Shown one piece after another: positions 34,401 through 45,300 of a stretch of 64,000 bases of DNA. The DNA comes from Ophiura sarsii (taxonomy: Eukaryota; Echinodermata; Ophiuroidea; Amphilepidida; Ophiuridae): contig CM069456.1 in the NCBI GenBank assembly GCA_035610835.1, positions 31,021,677-31,085,676 on the forward strand, written 5' to 3'. Position numbers and translations under genes: made by a program. Each line of letters opens with the position of its first letter. The stretch's first letter is position 1. The notes beneath the pieces are model-generated. The model was not told where the DNA came from. It did not search any database and worked only from the letters and a program-made list of their open reading frames with translations.

Positions 34401-35365
34401 GACAGGGGAACTAGTTCTTATAAGCATTAAAATACTTTCTTTCCTTTTTTTTAACATTTTTTCTCCAAACAAATAGAACCACCCATACCTTATTTAAAGT
34501 ATTAAGAAGATAACTTTATTGACACCCTTTTTCAAAATAATAGTTTGAAATCTGCAAGTAGTTAGGAATGGCAAAACAATTAATTCAAAAACGTTCATAT
34601 GCAAATTGGAGAAAATGGGGAATTTATAAGATTCTTTATGATTTTTTTCTCTTAAAGTAGAAACACTGTAATTTGTTTAGCACACCAGGAGAAGAAACAG
34701 TTTATAATAGAAATGTCACAGACCCAATATTGGTGAATTTTTATGGCCCCGAATTCTATCGAGCATAATATGGGCCTTATGTAGAAATGCCAAAATAGGA
34801 GCATATGCCCCAAACAACATTAACATTGTTGGAGTGTTTTTATTTTACAGAAGCTAGAACTCAATGGTTTTATTTTTGCTTACATAGGGCCAAGGGGTGT
34901 TAGTTGTGATTACAATGCAAATTTATTTTGAAACCGCTGACCAACTGAAAAACTGAACATCAAAAAAATCATCTTTTTGGTGAAAAATACCTCGTAAATT
35001 GGAAAAACTATCATAATTTTCTCTAAGAATAGAAACACTGATGCTTAGTTTATACTGTATTTATAAAGAGGACTCTATCAATAACTTATCATTGGAAAAT
35101 CACTTAGAAAACTTTAACTTGTAAGCAATGGCAATGCCATTTATCAAATAACATGTATTTTGAAGTAAGGAAAAAAAGGTGAAATTACGCAATTTTTGTG
35201 ATAAGTTTTTTTCTAAAATTAGAAACACTGTGATTTTTTTAGCGCACTGGAAGAATGAGACTATCATAGGGATGCCACATACCCAATATGAGTGCATTTT
35301 GCCGACCCCCTTCTTCCGCCAACCTTCTGGTCCTTATCTTTATTGACACTTAAGTATTTCCCAAA
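31463..35365. mobile_element. 3.9-kb inverted-repeat-bounded array of CAGTGTTTCTAG sites
   Basis: Ends 31463-31530 and 35295-35365 are diverged reverse complements sharing GGAAGAAGGGGGTC. Between them the 11-mer CAGTGTTTCTA occurs at least 15 times: plus orientation at 31596, 31786, 32153, 32523, 32882, 33259 and 33424; minus orientation at 31984, 32353, 32733, 33091, 34275, 34658, 35030 and 35220. From 31890 to 33370 four tandem units of about 370 bases each hold one of each orientation. A single small frame lies at 33576-33803. Structure suggests a non-autonomous DNA element with binding-site-like repeats; class undetermined. Confidence 0.7.
33576..33803 (+). CDS. Small hypothetical protein, possible SAP-like helix pair
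   Basis: 75 codons in the unique spacer of the array. C-terminal part KLKQLKDICEQFNIDVIGSK and RKDFFINPLLDLI has the spacing of a SAP-like helix-turn-helix, a DNA-binding fold; this is a resemblance by eye only. An overlapping frame just upstream (RHEIRTAVYEDIDYSTSTI) also looks protein-like, so a frameshift may divide a longer product. Could be a relic of the element's own protein. Confidence 0.3.
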   Translation: MKSEQLFTKILTIVPAPLMFKDIESMLVDKEKQRRKLKQLKDICEQFNIDVIGSKIRKDFFINPLLDLILACKCT

Positions 35366-35460
35366 TTGTCCCACCTCCGGCAAGACGCGCTGATTTTGAT
35401 TAATTAGGTAGGTGAAATAGCCCTGAAAAATCATTTGTAATTATTTTTAGAGAGTGCAAA

Positions 35461-36840
35461 ATGGCTAATCAAACCGAAGAAATGGGACCAATACTAAGGT
35501 CCGGAAGGAAACTTCCTGGCCGACCACGAATCAGACCGAGAGCGCAGAGTACGGAGAAACTTGAACCCAGTTCCGAAGTACAAATAGCTCAAGGTCCTAA
35601 CCAACCGGAACTCTTAGGAGCGACGGTAGAGCACAATATAGTAGAATGCCTGACCCTATATGGTTAGGGAACCGAATTGTGAGGGCAGGGAACAACACAT
35701 AGATAGGCCTGCCTTGTCTGATACCGTAGGGTTAGAATTTGACGAGGATCAAAATATAAATGCCTGTGTCAGAAGTAATGAAGTAGAGTATTATGATGAT
35801 GATGAGAAAGGCTTTCCTAAGTCGTAAATATTATTTCGCGAGCTTGTACATTTCACGTCAGTTGTTTACATTAGGTTATGCATAATTTTCTACTGATTTC
35901 AAATATGTTATGGATTTTTACTGACACTGATAATTAACATAATTGTTGGCTCTTGAAATATCCTTAATTTAGTAGTATTTTCTTAGATTTTATTAGAGAT
36001 TGGTGGTTCTAATCTCTGATAGTTGGAGCGTGCGTGAGCGCTTGTGAATTAACCAATTACAAGGATGTATTTTTGTGTGACGATTAATTTCGCGGAGGCT
36101 TTCTTTGGAATAATTGTGCATCTAAATACCTGAATAAAAGGGGCTGCATTTTGTGATTTCAATCAGTTCGGGGCAGAGTAGAACCGCATTTCAACCTCAT
36201 AACTTGGAGGAGCGAAATTCTCAAGCCCAACCTCAGAATCATCTGAACCACTACAATCTAATAGGCAATCTCGGTTCCGTTACAGTATATGTAGAACCTT
36301 TAGTAGAGATGAATAGAAGTTGTGACAAGGATATGAATGTACCCAACGATCCAAGAAGGGCAAAACCATTAAATGGAGGTTGGAATAGTGACTACAATGA
36401 TGAGTATGTGCGTGCACCATCCATGGGTAAATGGGTAAGGGTGGAAAATTGACCCTATCAACAACCAATGCGAACACCTGGGGGTAGAGGCAGAGGAATT
36501 AGTAGTAGAGTAAGAGACAATGAAATGCTTTACGAGTAAAGAGCACCAATAATGAGAGGGACGGATGAACGAGCATTTAACAGGCACTATGAGCCTATGG
36601 AATCATTTCCTACACATCAGAGGGATGAGAATTATTATTCTGGCTGGCGAAATCACAATATGAATGCTAACACCATGGTTCCAATCCCTTACTATGAGCA
36701 ACCCATGCATAACTTAAGCTCGATGAAGGTTAAAGCGCCAACTTTTGATGGTGTACGTCCTCGTGGTCAGACTATCTGATACAGTTTGAACTTGTGGCCG
36801 AGATAAATGGATGGGGCGACAGTATGAAGGCGCACAATTT
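35461..36840 (+). pseudogene. Decayed Ty3/gypsy gag
   Basis: Frame 35461-35667 starts MANQTEEMGPILRSGRKLPG; frames 36153-36452 and 36552-36779 follow with polar, asparagine-rich sequence, then KVKAPTFDGVRPRG and, after a one-base shift, YLIQFELVAEINGWGDSMKA, the conserved start of retrotransposon gag (FDG...F-x-x-x-A-x-x-NGW). Stops and shifts at 35667, 36452 and 36778. A CCHC knuckle belonging to it survives at 37577-37618. No LTR recognised. Confidence 0.6.
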
Positions 36841-37062
36841 AGGTCGATATATACAACTGTATATGAATTATGAGAATATATATTTATAGATCAAAAATTG
36901 ATATTTGAATATTATATATATCGTGTAACATTATTTTGTATAATCCCTCGTGTTACATCAAGGTTCCAGTATTATGATTAGGACAATTTATATTTCAAAT
37001 AATGAACCTGACACCTACAATTCTGTTTCCCATTTTCACAATTGTCCCGTTTTCTACTCAAA

Positions 37063-37300
37063 AATGTCCAATCGTGAAGTAACATGGCGATTGGAGGAGA
37101 TGGAAACCTTAGAAGAATTGTGGGCAGACGATGCTATACAAGTGAAATTTACTGGTATGGTCCATAACGGAAAAATCTGGGACGAGATGGCGGTAGCATA
37201 TTTCGAACAGACGGGGGATGAGCGAACGGCAATGCAGCTGAAGCAGAAAATCAAGGCAATGAAGAAGTGGTACTGATAGAGTTGTAAACAGTAAAGAGGT
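37063..37300 (+). pseudogene. Myb/SANT-like domain fragment (copy D) inside gag relic
   Basis: Reads MSNREVTWRLEEMETLEELW, KIWDEMAVAYFEQTG and TAMQLKQKIKAMKKWY, then TGA. W-x-x-E-E...LW...K-I-W-x-x-M-A and Q-x-K-x-K-I-K-x-x-K-x-x-Y fit the Myb/SANT-like family. It separates the gag start (to 36840) from the gag zinc knuckle (37577), so it may be a nested insertion; equally the frame after it (37277-37390) could again be gag. Confidence 0.55.
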
Positions 37301-37474
37301 GGACAGTTTCCTGGAATTTTGGAAACTTTCACGGAAAATGTCCGCGAATTTTGAAGGTCAATATCAATTGATGAAAAGTTTGATACCCTTACAGGGGCCG
37401 TAACAAAGTTAATTGAAACATTGAATGTAAATGGCCAGAAATGGCCAATCACATGGAGGGCCAAATAAAAGTGT

Positions 37475-37500
37475 GGGGGGGGGGGGGGGGGGGGGGGGGG
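37475..37500. repeat. 26-base poly-G tract
   Basis: Uninterrupted G run; length uncertain for the usual homopolymer reasons. Confidence 0.9.
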
Positions 37501-37576
37501 CTATACTAACACACGTATGTGGCGAAACTCCTGAGAAGGGTCAAATAATGGTAGAGGTGGGATAACAAAGATCATC

Positions 37577-37618
37577 TGTTACTCGTGTAACCAACCTGGT
37601 CATATGGCAAATGATTGT
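37577..37618 (+). pseudogene. Gag CCHC zinc knuckle
   Basis: Reads CYSCNQPGHMANDC, an exact C-x2-C-x4-H-x4-C nucleocapsid knuckle, followed by PQRQQ. Last recognisable part of the gag relic before tandem repeats begin at 37631. Confidence 0.75.
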
Positions 37619-37630
37619 CCACAACGCCAG

Positions 37631-37950
37631 CAAACAATGTTTTGTACATTCCTGTAATTTTATGTTTAATTTGATAAATTTCTATTAATTTCACATTTCA
37701 TTTAATTTAGATTGATATTCCAAGATGGAAGATGGACATAGTAGCAGTCTGCAAACAATGTTTGGTACATTCCTGTAATTTTGTTTAATTTGATAAATTT
37801 CTATTAATTTCACATTTCATTTAATTTAGATTGATATTCCAAGATGGAAGATGGACATAGTAGCAGTCTGCAAACAATGTTTGGTACATTCCTATAATTT
37901 TGTTTTATAAATTTCTATTACTTTCACATTGTATTTTATTTATTGTAATT
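37631..37950. repeat. ~120-base tandem repeat, 2.6 copies
   Basis: Units start at 37631, 37752 and 37871 with CAAACAATGTTTGGTACATT; each ends AAGATGGACATAGTAGCAGTCTG. The third is truncated and drifts after 37915. Confidence 0.85.
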
Positions 37951-38110
37951 TCTAATTTAATTTCAATTGATGTTTATCATGGCATGAATGGACCCATCAA
38001 GCGCTAAACGGCCGCCTCGACCCATATGCTGGTACTGTAAAGCCCACTACACACTTGATATTTTCAGCAGTCAACACAGAAATAACATTTTATTACAGGA
38101 TTGAGATTAT

Positions 38111-38258
38111 CAAGATGGACATAGCAGTCCACAAATGGATGTAGCAGTCCACAGGTGGATGTAGCCGTCCACAGATGGATGTAGCAGTCTGCAGATGGAC
38201 GTAGCAGTCTGCAGATGGACGTAGCAGCCCGCAGATGGACATAGCAGTCCACAGATGG
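38111..38258. repeat. 20-base minisatellite, ~7 copies
   Basis: Unit CAGATGGACGTAGCAGTCTG and variants. It is flanked by AAGATGGACATAGCAG on the left and CAAACAATGTTTGG-like sequence on the right (38264-38277), i.e. it is an expansion of the junction of the 120-base repeat. Confidence 0.9.
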
Positions 38259-38477
38259 AAAACAAAACAATGTTTGGTGCATTTGTGTAATCAAGATTAT
38301 TTTCTATATACTTTTGTGTGATTAATTTCCGTACATTTCATTCTTCATTTCGTTTTATTTTTCTATTTATTTCATTCTTGTATTTTCATATTTCTTTATT
38401 TTTTAATATTTAAATTTTCATACTTTTACTGAGTAAAATTGGGTTGTGAAGTCTGCAAATTACATCATTTCCGGGCC

Positions 38478-38611
38478 TTGATGGAAGATCAAGTGCATCA
38501 AGTCAGCAAGTTGGGAATAACCTCTACCTATCTGGGGTCAACCCAAACAGATAAATCAATGATGAGACAAGTCCTGGATGGTAAATACCAAGTGGTATTT
38601 GCTTCCCAACA
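38478..38611 (+). pseudogene. RecQ-like helicase fragment
   Basis: Reads LMEDQVHQVSKLGI, YLGSTQTDKSM and LDGKYQVVFAS before a stop, matching RecQ motifs around LM-x-DQV and Y-x-x-V-F-x-SPE, with SPE lost. No helicase sequence continues on either side. Such RecQ-like genes are multiplied in some invertebrate genomes. Confidence 0.5.
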
Positions 38612-39363
38612 GTGAACAATTTAGAGCTGGTTTGTATTTTTACCTGATTTCGAGCAAAAGATTTGGGATTGCATTGTAAATGGGCTGGCAATGGTCCTAG
38701 ACACAGTCGGCGCTCTACTTTTATCTAGTTCGTTGGTTCTGACAAATGTATTTTTGTCCCCTGAACGTGTTTAAAGCAGACTACCTAAAGATTATACATA
38801 AAAAGTATTACTTTATACATGATGAAGGGCTGGATGGCGATTTTGACAGAGAGCTACGACGATATGACCTTTTTGGCTCCAATATCAATCACAAGTAGGA
38901 AATACTAACTTAATTGACAATAAATCTATTGGCATATTCTGGCAGAGTAATTTTAGGTACATAATCTGTCATAAAAAAAGCATTCAAGCTTCTCATGGCT
39001 TATTCATACGTGACCAGTAACATCAAAGAGGACATGTTGTCCGTAAACTCTGTTTTAGCTGAGACTAATTTGGTTAAATATTAGTTTTAAAAAGTTTTAG
39101 ATAGAATAGAACTCATAATGTTTTTGTAATACAACTAAACCAATAGGGACAGTATATGCTTCTTGAAATTATATCTAGTGTTATAAAAGTCCAATTTCTA
39201 TTAACGATGCATTATCTTTATAATGTTTAAAACGTGTCTTTTAACTGGTTTAAATAACTCAAGATAAAAGGCACACCACCAAAATGTCCATTTTGATGTG
39301 ACAGGTCATAATGTTCTTTTAACAATAGCATACACAAGATAAATGGTAAAAGAATACACTTGT
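38612..39363. other. Non-coding, 3' flank of AARSD1
   Basis: No gene recognised. This would hold the AARSD1 3' UTR (minus strand). Confidence 0.5.
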
Positions 39364-42300
39364 TTACTGCTCAGCAGATGTCTGTATTCTGTGAGCGTAT
39401 CCTCTAAGTAATTCCTCTGCTTTGGGCCTCTTTGACATCTTGTTTGCCTTGCCTTGGTATCTGCCATTCTTGCAAGCTCCTTTGCCTTCCAATTCTGCTG
39501 CAATTCTGAAAAGCAAATAGTTCATGCCATCAGTAACAGATAGTTTTGAAGCATTCTCTCTAATGGGAGAAATTGTACAGAGGTTACATAGGAGTTACTT
39601 TTCTTAACCCTAACTCCCTAGTCGAGTTTTTGACAATTAAACTATCAAGGGGAGAAAAACGGGTCAAATTTGGGGGAAAGATCACTGTTAACGTGCGCCA
39701 GGGATCGAGCCGCCCGCAGGTCAGGCGACCGACTTACTAACTGCGCTAACAGGGGAGCTCGAAATAATTAACTTTTTCGAGACCATTTGACAATTGCTGG
39801 ATCGTGCCACGAGATAGAATTGTGAAGCACGCGGCAAAGAGGCTATTTGCTGTGGCCTTTTGTGGCCTCTGGTAAGGTTAGGGTTAATGTTGCATTTGCT
39901 CATATCACTGTGCTCACTGTACAAAGAGATAGACGATTCCTAAATCAAAAAGGCACTTTTCTGACTTCAACTCGCTATAACTAATTAACGACATACACAA
40001 GAGCCAATTCCAGCCTATATTTAGAAAGCTTTTGTCATGTACAATTTCTAAATATTATTTCTGGAAATATGAGTCTGATTTGTGCAGTGCGATTTAATCA
40101 ATAAGATGACGGTATTTTGTCATGATTATGGCTTCCGTACGTACGCTCAGATATGTATTTTAGAGCCATTTTGGATGGCTCGTTTGCCCGATAGAGGGCC
40201 GAATGAATGGTATTCAGATCAATTCCACCGTTGATTAATATTCCTTGGAAGAATATTCTACTCATAGATAATTACTTGTGATTGGTCAAGCTCTGGGCAG
40301 TGCAAATTTTATTTTTTACTCCACTATATTCATTGCTTCAACGTTCAGTGCATTCTCTGTAAACAGCGGTACTGCATGGTATGAAGGCTGCCCTGAATGT
40401 TTTCACAGTATTGTGGTGGTGCGTGCTTGCATCTGTATTGCACTGATTGTAAAGGAGTTCTCTATGCATGACAATACAGTGAAAACTGTAAAATATGGAG
40501 GGAGGGGCACTCATTTTGGCGATATTGTACATTTAGAAGCATTTCATATCATCCCATCGGGGCATGTATGGTAAAAAAATGTGGAGATCTTTTTTTCTTT
40601 GTATGTTTAGGTTTCTTTACGCATGCTCTGTCAAGGGGTATAACTAATAAGCGCGGTAAACTATAGAAGATAGGTTTGTTTTCTTGACATCTTGACAGCC
40701 CATGAGGGAGGCAATCACTACTTCAGACCTACTTTATTCAATTCCCATTAAGCTATCTTTTTATACCCAAATGTAAATATATGCGATTACTGGAAGATGT
40801 TAATCCTCCCCTCTCCTGACAGTAAGCAATGACACTTACTTGGGAGCCACTTCTTCCACAATATCTTTAGGTCCACCAACCAGGAAGGATCCAATACCTT
40901 TTTCATCACCAGTTGTTAACAGCATCAAGGCATTCTATCAAAATACAATAATTCAGGAATAATTAGTGCAAAATATATATTTGAAATGCCTGAAGTGTTG
41001 AAAAAAGTTTGAGCCACATAAAGTCAATGCACTTCCTCAAGCAATGTCAGTGGGGACAAAGACAAAAAATAAGTATGTGTGTGTCCCACATACCACTTTC
41101 TGACTGAAAGGGGAGATGTTACTCTAGGATTTAAAGGGGCATTGGAAAATAGGTGAAAGCACCTTTATTTGTTCCTGAATATTTTTGAAACATTCAGTAT
41201 TTGTGAAATGTGAATGATAAACTATAAAAAAGTATTTCTCTTTTTCAATGCTGAAGAAAACAAAAGAAATATACCACTCCATGAATATTTTCAATGAGAA
41301 ACAAGCCAGGTAGAAAATTACACAGTGTGTAATTAATGTACCCGACAATTTGTGTGATATTTGTTTTCACGGTCACTATATTGTGTGTTTTTTCTAAGTT
41401 TGGTTCCAATTGGAATTCAACTTTTCAAATGTCCGATGTTAAGCCCATTTTACAACTTGACCTGAGATGACTTTTGACCTTGGTATGTGACCTTTGACAC
41501 CTCAAAACATAACAATGGTTCCAATTGGACAGCAATTTTTCAAATGAGAGCAGTTTGATTACTAGTTTAACATTTTATCATCCACACACATGCACATACC
41601 CACCCCACAGAGCTAATTTTATAGTCCCCATCCCGTCGTTTGGCAGGGGACAACAAGTATTTTCTCTTTGACAAAACCTCAGAATCTGTCAATTTAATTC
41701 GCCAAACAACCCTGATTGAGAGAATATTGTTCTATTTACCTCAGTGCCAACCTCATTGGCTACTGCATTGATGAACTCTGAATCTGCTTCTTTTCTGTGT
41801 AGACATAAGACAGGGTCTCTGTTGGGTTGGGTCTTGTAGCGATAGGCCTCCAGTACTGCCAGTTCTCGTAGTAATAAAACTTTCTCCTATGGAATAAAAG
41901 CGAGTATGTTTAAAGCAGACAGTTGGTATCAGGTGTATCATACAAATTTTCATTTAAAGGCATATTATGTGATCTTTTCCAGAGAGCGCCCTCTATTCAT
42001 GATTGTTTTTAGAAAGTAGATTTTCTTGCAGATTTACATTTCCGATCATAAATCATACATACATTCCAAGTTACAGAGCGATACGATTCCTAATTACCTC
42101 AAAATCATGGTTTTAGAGTGAATTTAGAGTGAAAAATATAAACTGTCGGGATTCCGACAGTTTATTTTCACTCTAAAACCATGATTTTGAAGTAATTAAG
42201 AATCGTATCGCTCTGTAACTTGGAATGTATACATGATTTATGATCAGAAATGTAAATCTGCAAGAAAATCTGCTTTCTATTTTTTTTTCGATGTTGAGAG

Positions 42301-45300
42301 CGTTCCCTGGAAAGATCACATAATATACCTTTAATATTGACAGATTCTAAAAATATTTGGGCTTTAGGCGACGAGAACAAAACCACCTTGTTCTACGGGC
42401 CGGACCAACCCATTTGTTTCTCATTTTTAGAATTTTTTTTGAAGATTTTTGCCAATTTTTAATTTTTAATTTTTGTTTTTAAAAATTAGTTTCATATTTG
42501 TTAAACTTTCGAAAAATTCCTGGAAAATCCCCAACATTTTCTGAAGCCCCGAGCCGACCATACCCAAGAGGTCTGTTTGCCCGCAGACCATTGTGTTTTT
42601 TGTTTGCTTAACAAGAACTGGCAAAAAATACATGACCATTGTTTCAGCTAAGCAGCTATGATGCAATTTTGACGCAGTTGATTGCCGATACGATGCACTG
42701 CAATCTGAAAGTTGCAATATGTACTATGACATGTACACATTCTTTTCTAATAAGGCAAATATTTGTACAATTTGACCTATTCAAAAGAGATTTTTAGAGG
42801 AAACACCGTACATGACTATAATCTAATCAGTCTTTTTAAAATGGATCTTCTCTTTCTTTTACATCGCTTTTCCTAAATGGCAGAATTACTTGATTTACAA
42901 TCTAGGGAAGAAAATGCTAGCAATCTTACTATACCTTATTGGTTTGCTTCAACGTCTTTTGTATTCTCTCAACAGCTTGAGGATGCTCATCCGGGGGGCA
43001 TCTGAAGATGAAGTAATAAGATATTTGTTAATACAATTGTACCACAATGCTGTGACCCACCATTTAAGGCTTGTCAAAATGGTTAACTGTAATAGGAAGA
43101 TGGGAGATGTCTTTGGTGTATGTACTAATAATACTGGATTGACAGACTTGAGTGGAAACAACATATTTTTGGATCTACCTGAGCTGCATTGATTCATTGT
43201 ATACATACGCAGCGATGTAAATACCCACATGACTTTTCACCCGGGGTTGACTAGGAACTACACACTTTGTGGACTTAAAATATTTCTAACCATAGACGGT
43301 TTATACCGTCTATGTTCTTACCCAACTTTAACAAAAAATAAATAAATAAGTTGAAAAAGTGGTCCTAGTGGAAATTGAACCACGGCCCTCTGCATTGTAA
43401 AGCATGCAACTCAACAACTAGACTAGCGATGGGTGAATTGGCCAAGACATGATTTCAATCGCTCTTATTATTACGGAATAAAACTATACTACTATTATGA
43501 TCAGTACATACAATATTATTAATAGAGCTGCGACACACATGATCGTCAACCCCAGGTGGAATGTCATGTGGGTATTTCCACTTCTGCGTATACACACAAT
43601 GTATGTAAGAGTGAAAATACAAAAAAACCCATTATGTCGGACCCCTCAAATTATTACTTTAACATAATATGACAGACATTTCATCTTGATATGGCAATCA
43701 AAATACGGGATTCTGGTGGTATGATCATATAAAATGCTTGCATTTTGGGTATTGATCTTGGCATGTAGTACTACAGGATTTAGGAATGAATTGAGAGCAA
43801 ATCTAGTCAGATCTTGTTTTCGTATGGATTTCACAGATTTTTAATGATATTTAAACAGCCTTAAAGAGAAAGTAGAACAAGCATCGAAGAGAAAGTTGGC
43901 TATTATTTTGATGTTTTTTTAATTGTAAATAAATTGAATGTGGGTGTTTGAAACTTATTTGATTTCAATTCCCTAAATCAACTTAAGCGCAAGAAAGGCA
44001 GACCTCGTTCCCGGTGGATTGACCAAATAAAATTGATTACTGGACACCCTCTCCGTTTTTGCTACTCCTTTGCTGAAAATCTTTATTTGTGGCGTAGTAT
44101 CTGTAAGGTCACAAGCTGTCAGTCATGACAGGACCGAACCAACCAACCAAATTAACTTACTTTAGACATCCTGTGAGTGCTTTCTCATTGCTATAACTCT
44201 TTCCAAGGTATTTAAGTACTCTATCACCAGCAACAAAGTGCAGATTGGTTTTGCCTTTCTTGCCTTTTTCTGCACCCAGTAATTTGATAGCCTATTAAAA
44301 ATAAAGAAAATATTGGGAATATAATATACAATGAGGCTTTATATAGCGCAAGTTTGTCTAGAACAAAGTGCTTTACATAAAGATACAGAAATAAATCAAC
44401 TTTCTTGGATCCCTGATTACCAAAGAGGGTGGTTGCAGCCAAGAAATTAGACACCGTTTAGCAATGGCTAGATCAGCAATGGTCAACCTAAGCAAGATCT
44501 GGGCTGACAGAGGAATAACCAGAGCAACAAAAACCAGACTTGTCCGAGACCTTGTACTTCCAATTGCCATGTATGCCTGTGAGACGTGGACCCTAACAAA
44601 AGCTGACAAAAACAGAATAGCTGCTTTCGAGATGTGGTGTTGGAGGCGTATGCTTCGCATCTCATGGACAATGAGAAGGACAATTGCCAGTATTATTGAA
44701 GAAATCAGGGTGTCTAAACGATTTCTTCATGCTATCAACACCCAAATGCTGAGCTACTTTGGCCATATCTCACGTCGCAAGGGTAACAACCTAGAGAAGA
44801 TGATCATGCAAGGCATGATTGAAGGGAAGAGAAAGAAAGGCAGACCTCGTTCCCGGTGGATTGATCAAATAAAACTGATTACTGGACATCCTCTCCGTGA
44901 TTGTTACTCCTTTGCTGAAAATCGTTATCTATGCCATTAAAATGGTTTAGAAAACATGTCCTGCTGGGTATTTTAAGCTGTGAAAGTCATGGTAAAGTCA
45001 AAATACACGTCAGAAGTTTGTCCAAATGATTTTTGGATGGGCAGATAGATAAGACCCTGGGGCCTGTTCAGTGGCAGATTATTTGAATATGTAACTCAGT
45101 AATTTATTCCCTGAACAATTTCAGTTTTCCGTACATCTCCCTAAAATAAGTACTGTCAAAGTGGAAATATATTTCTTTTGCATATTATATTATGATAGGT
45201 CAATGCGATGGAGGCTGGAGATCAATCAAAATTGTGAATTTAAGAACACACAAAACAGTCGGTACAGCGAAAAAAATTAACCACACAAAAAATACCACTT

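Noticed and set aside
35461..37618. Intact gypsy retrotransposon with LTRs
   Set aside because: Only broken gag pieces and one zinc knuckle are visible; no protease, RT or LTR pair was found nearby, and the integrase relic at 22533 is too far away and unconnected.
40278..40574. 99-codon plus-strand frame in an AARSD1 intron
   Set aside because: No recognisable domain, no splice sites and intronic position on the opposite strand of a real gene; likely chance.
43370..43440. Functional tRNA gene
   Set aside because: Internal promoter boxes are present but stem pairing is incomplete and it is embedded in a MITE; called tRNA-like only.
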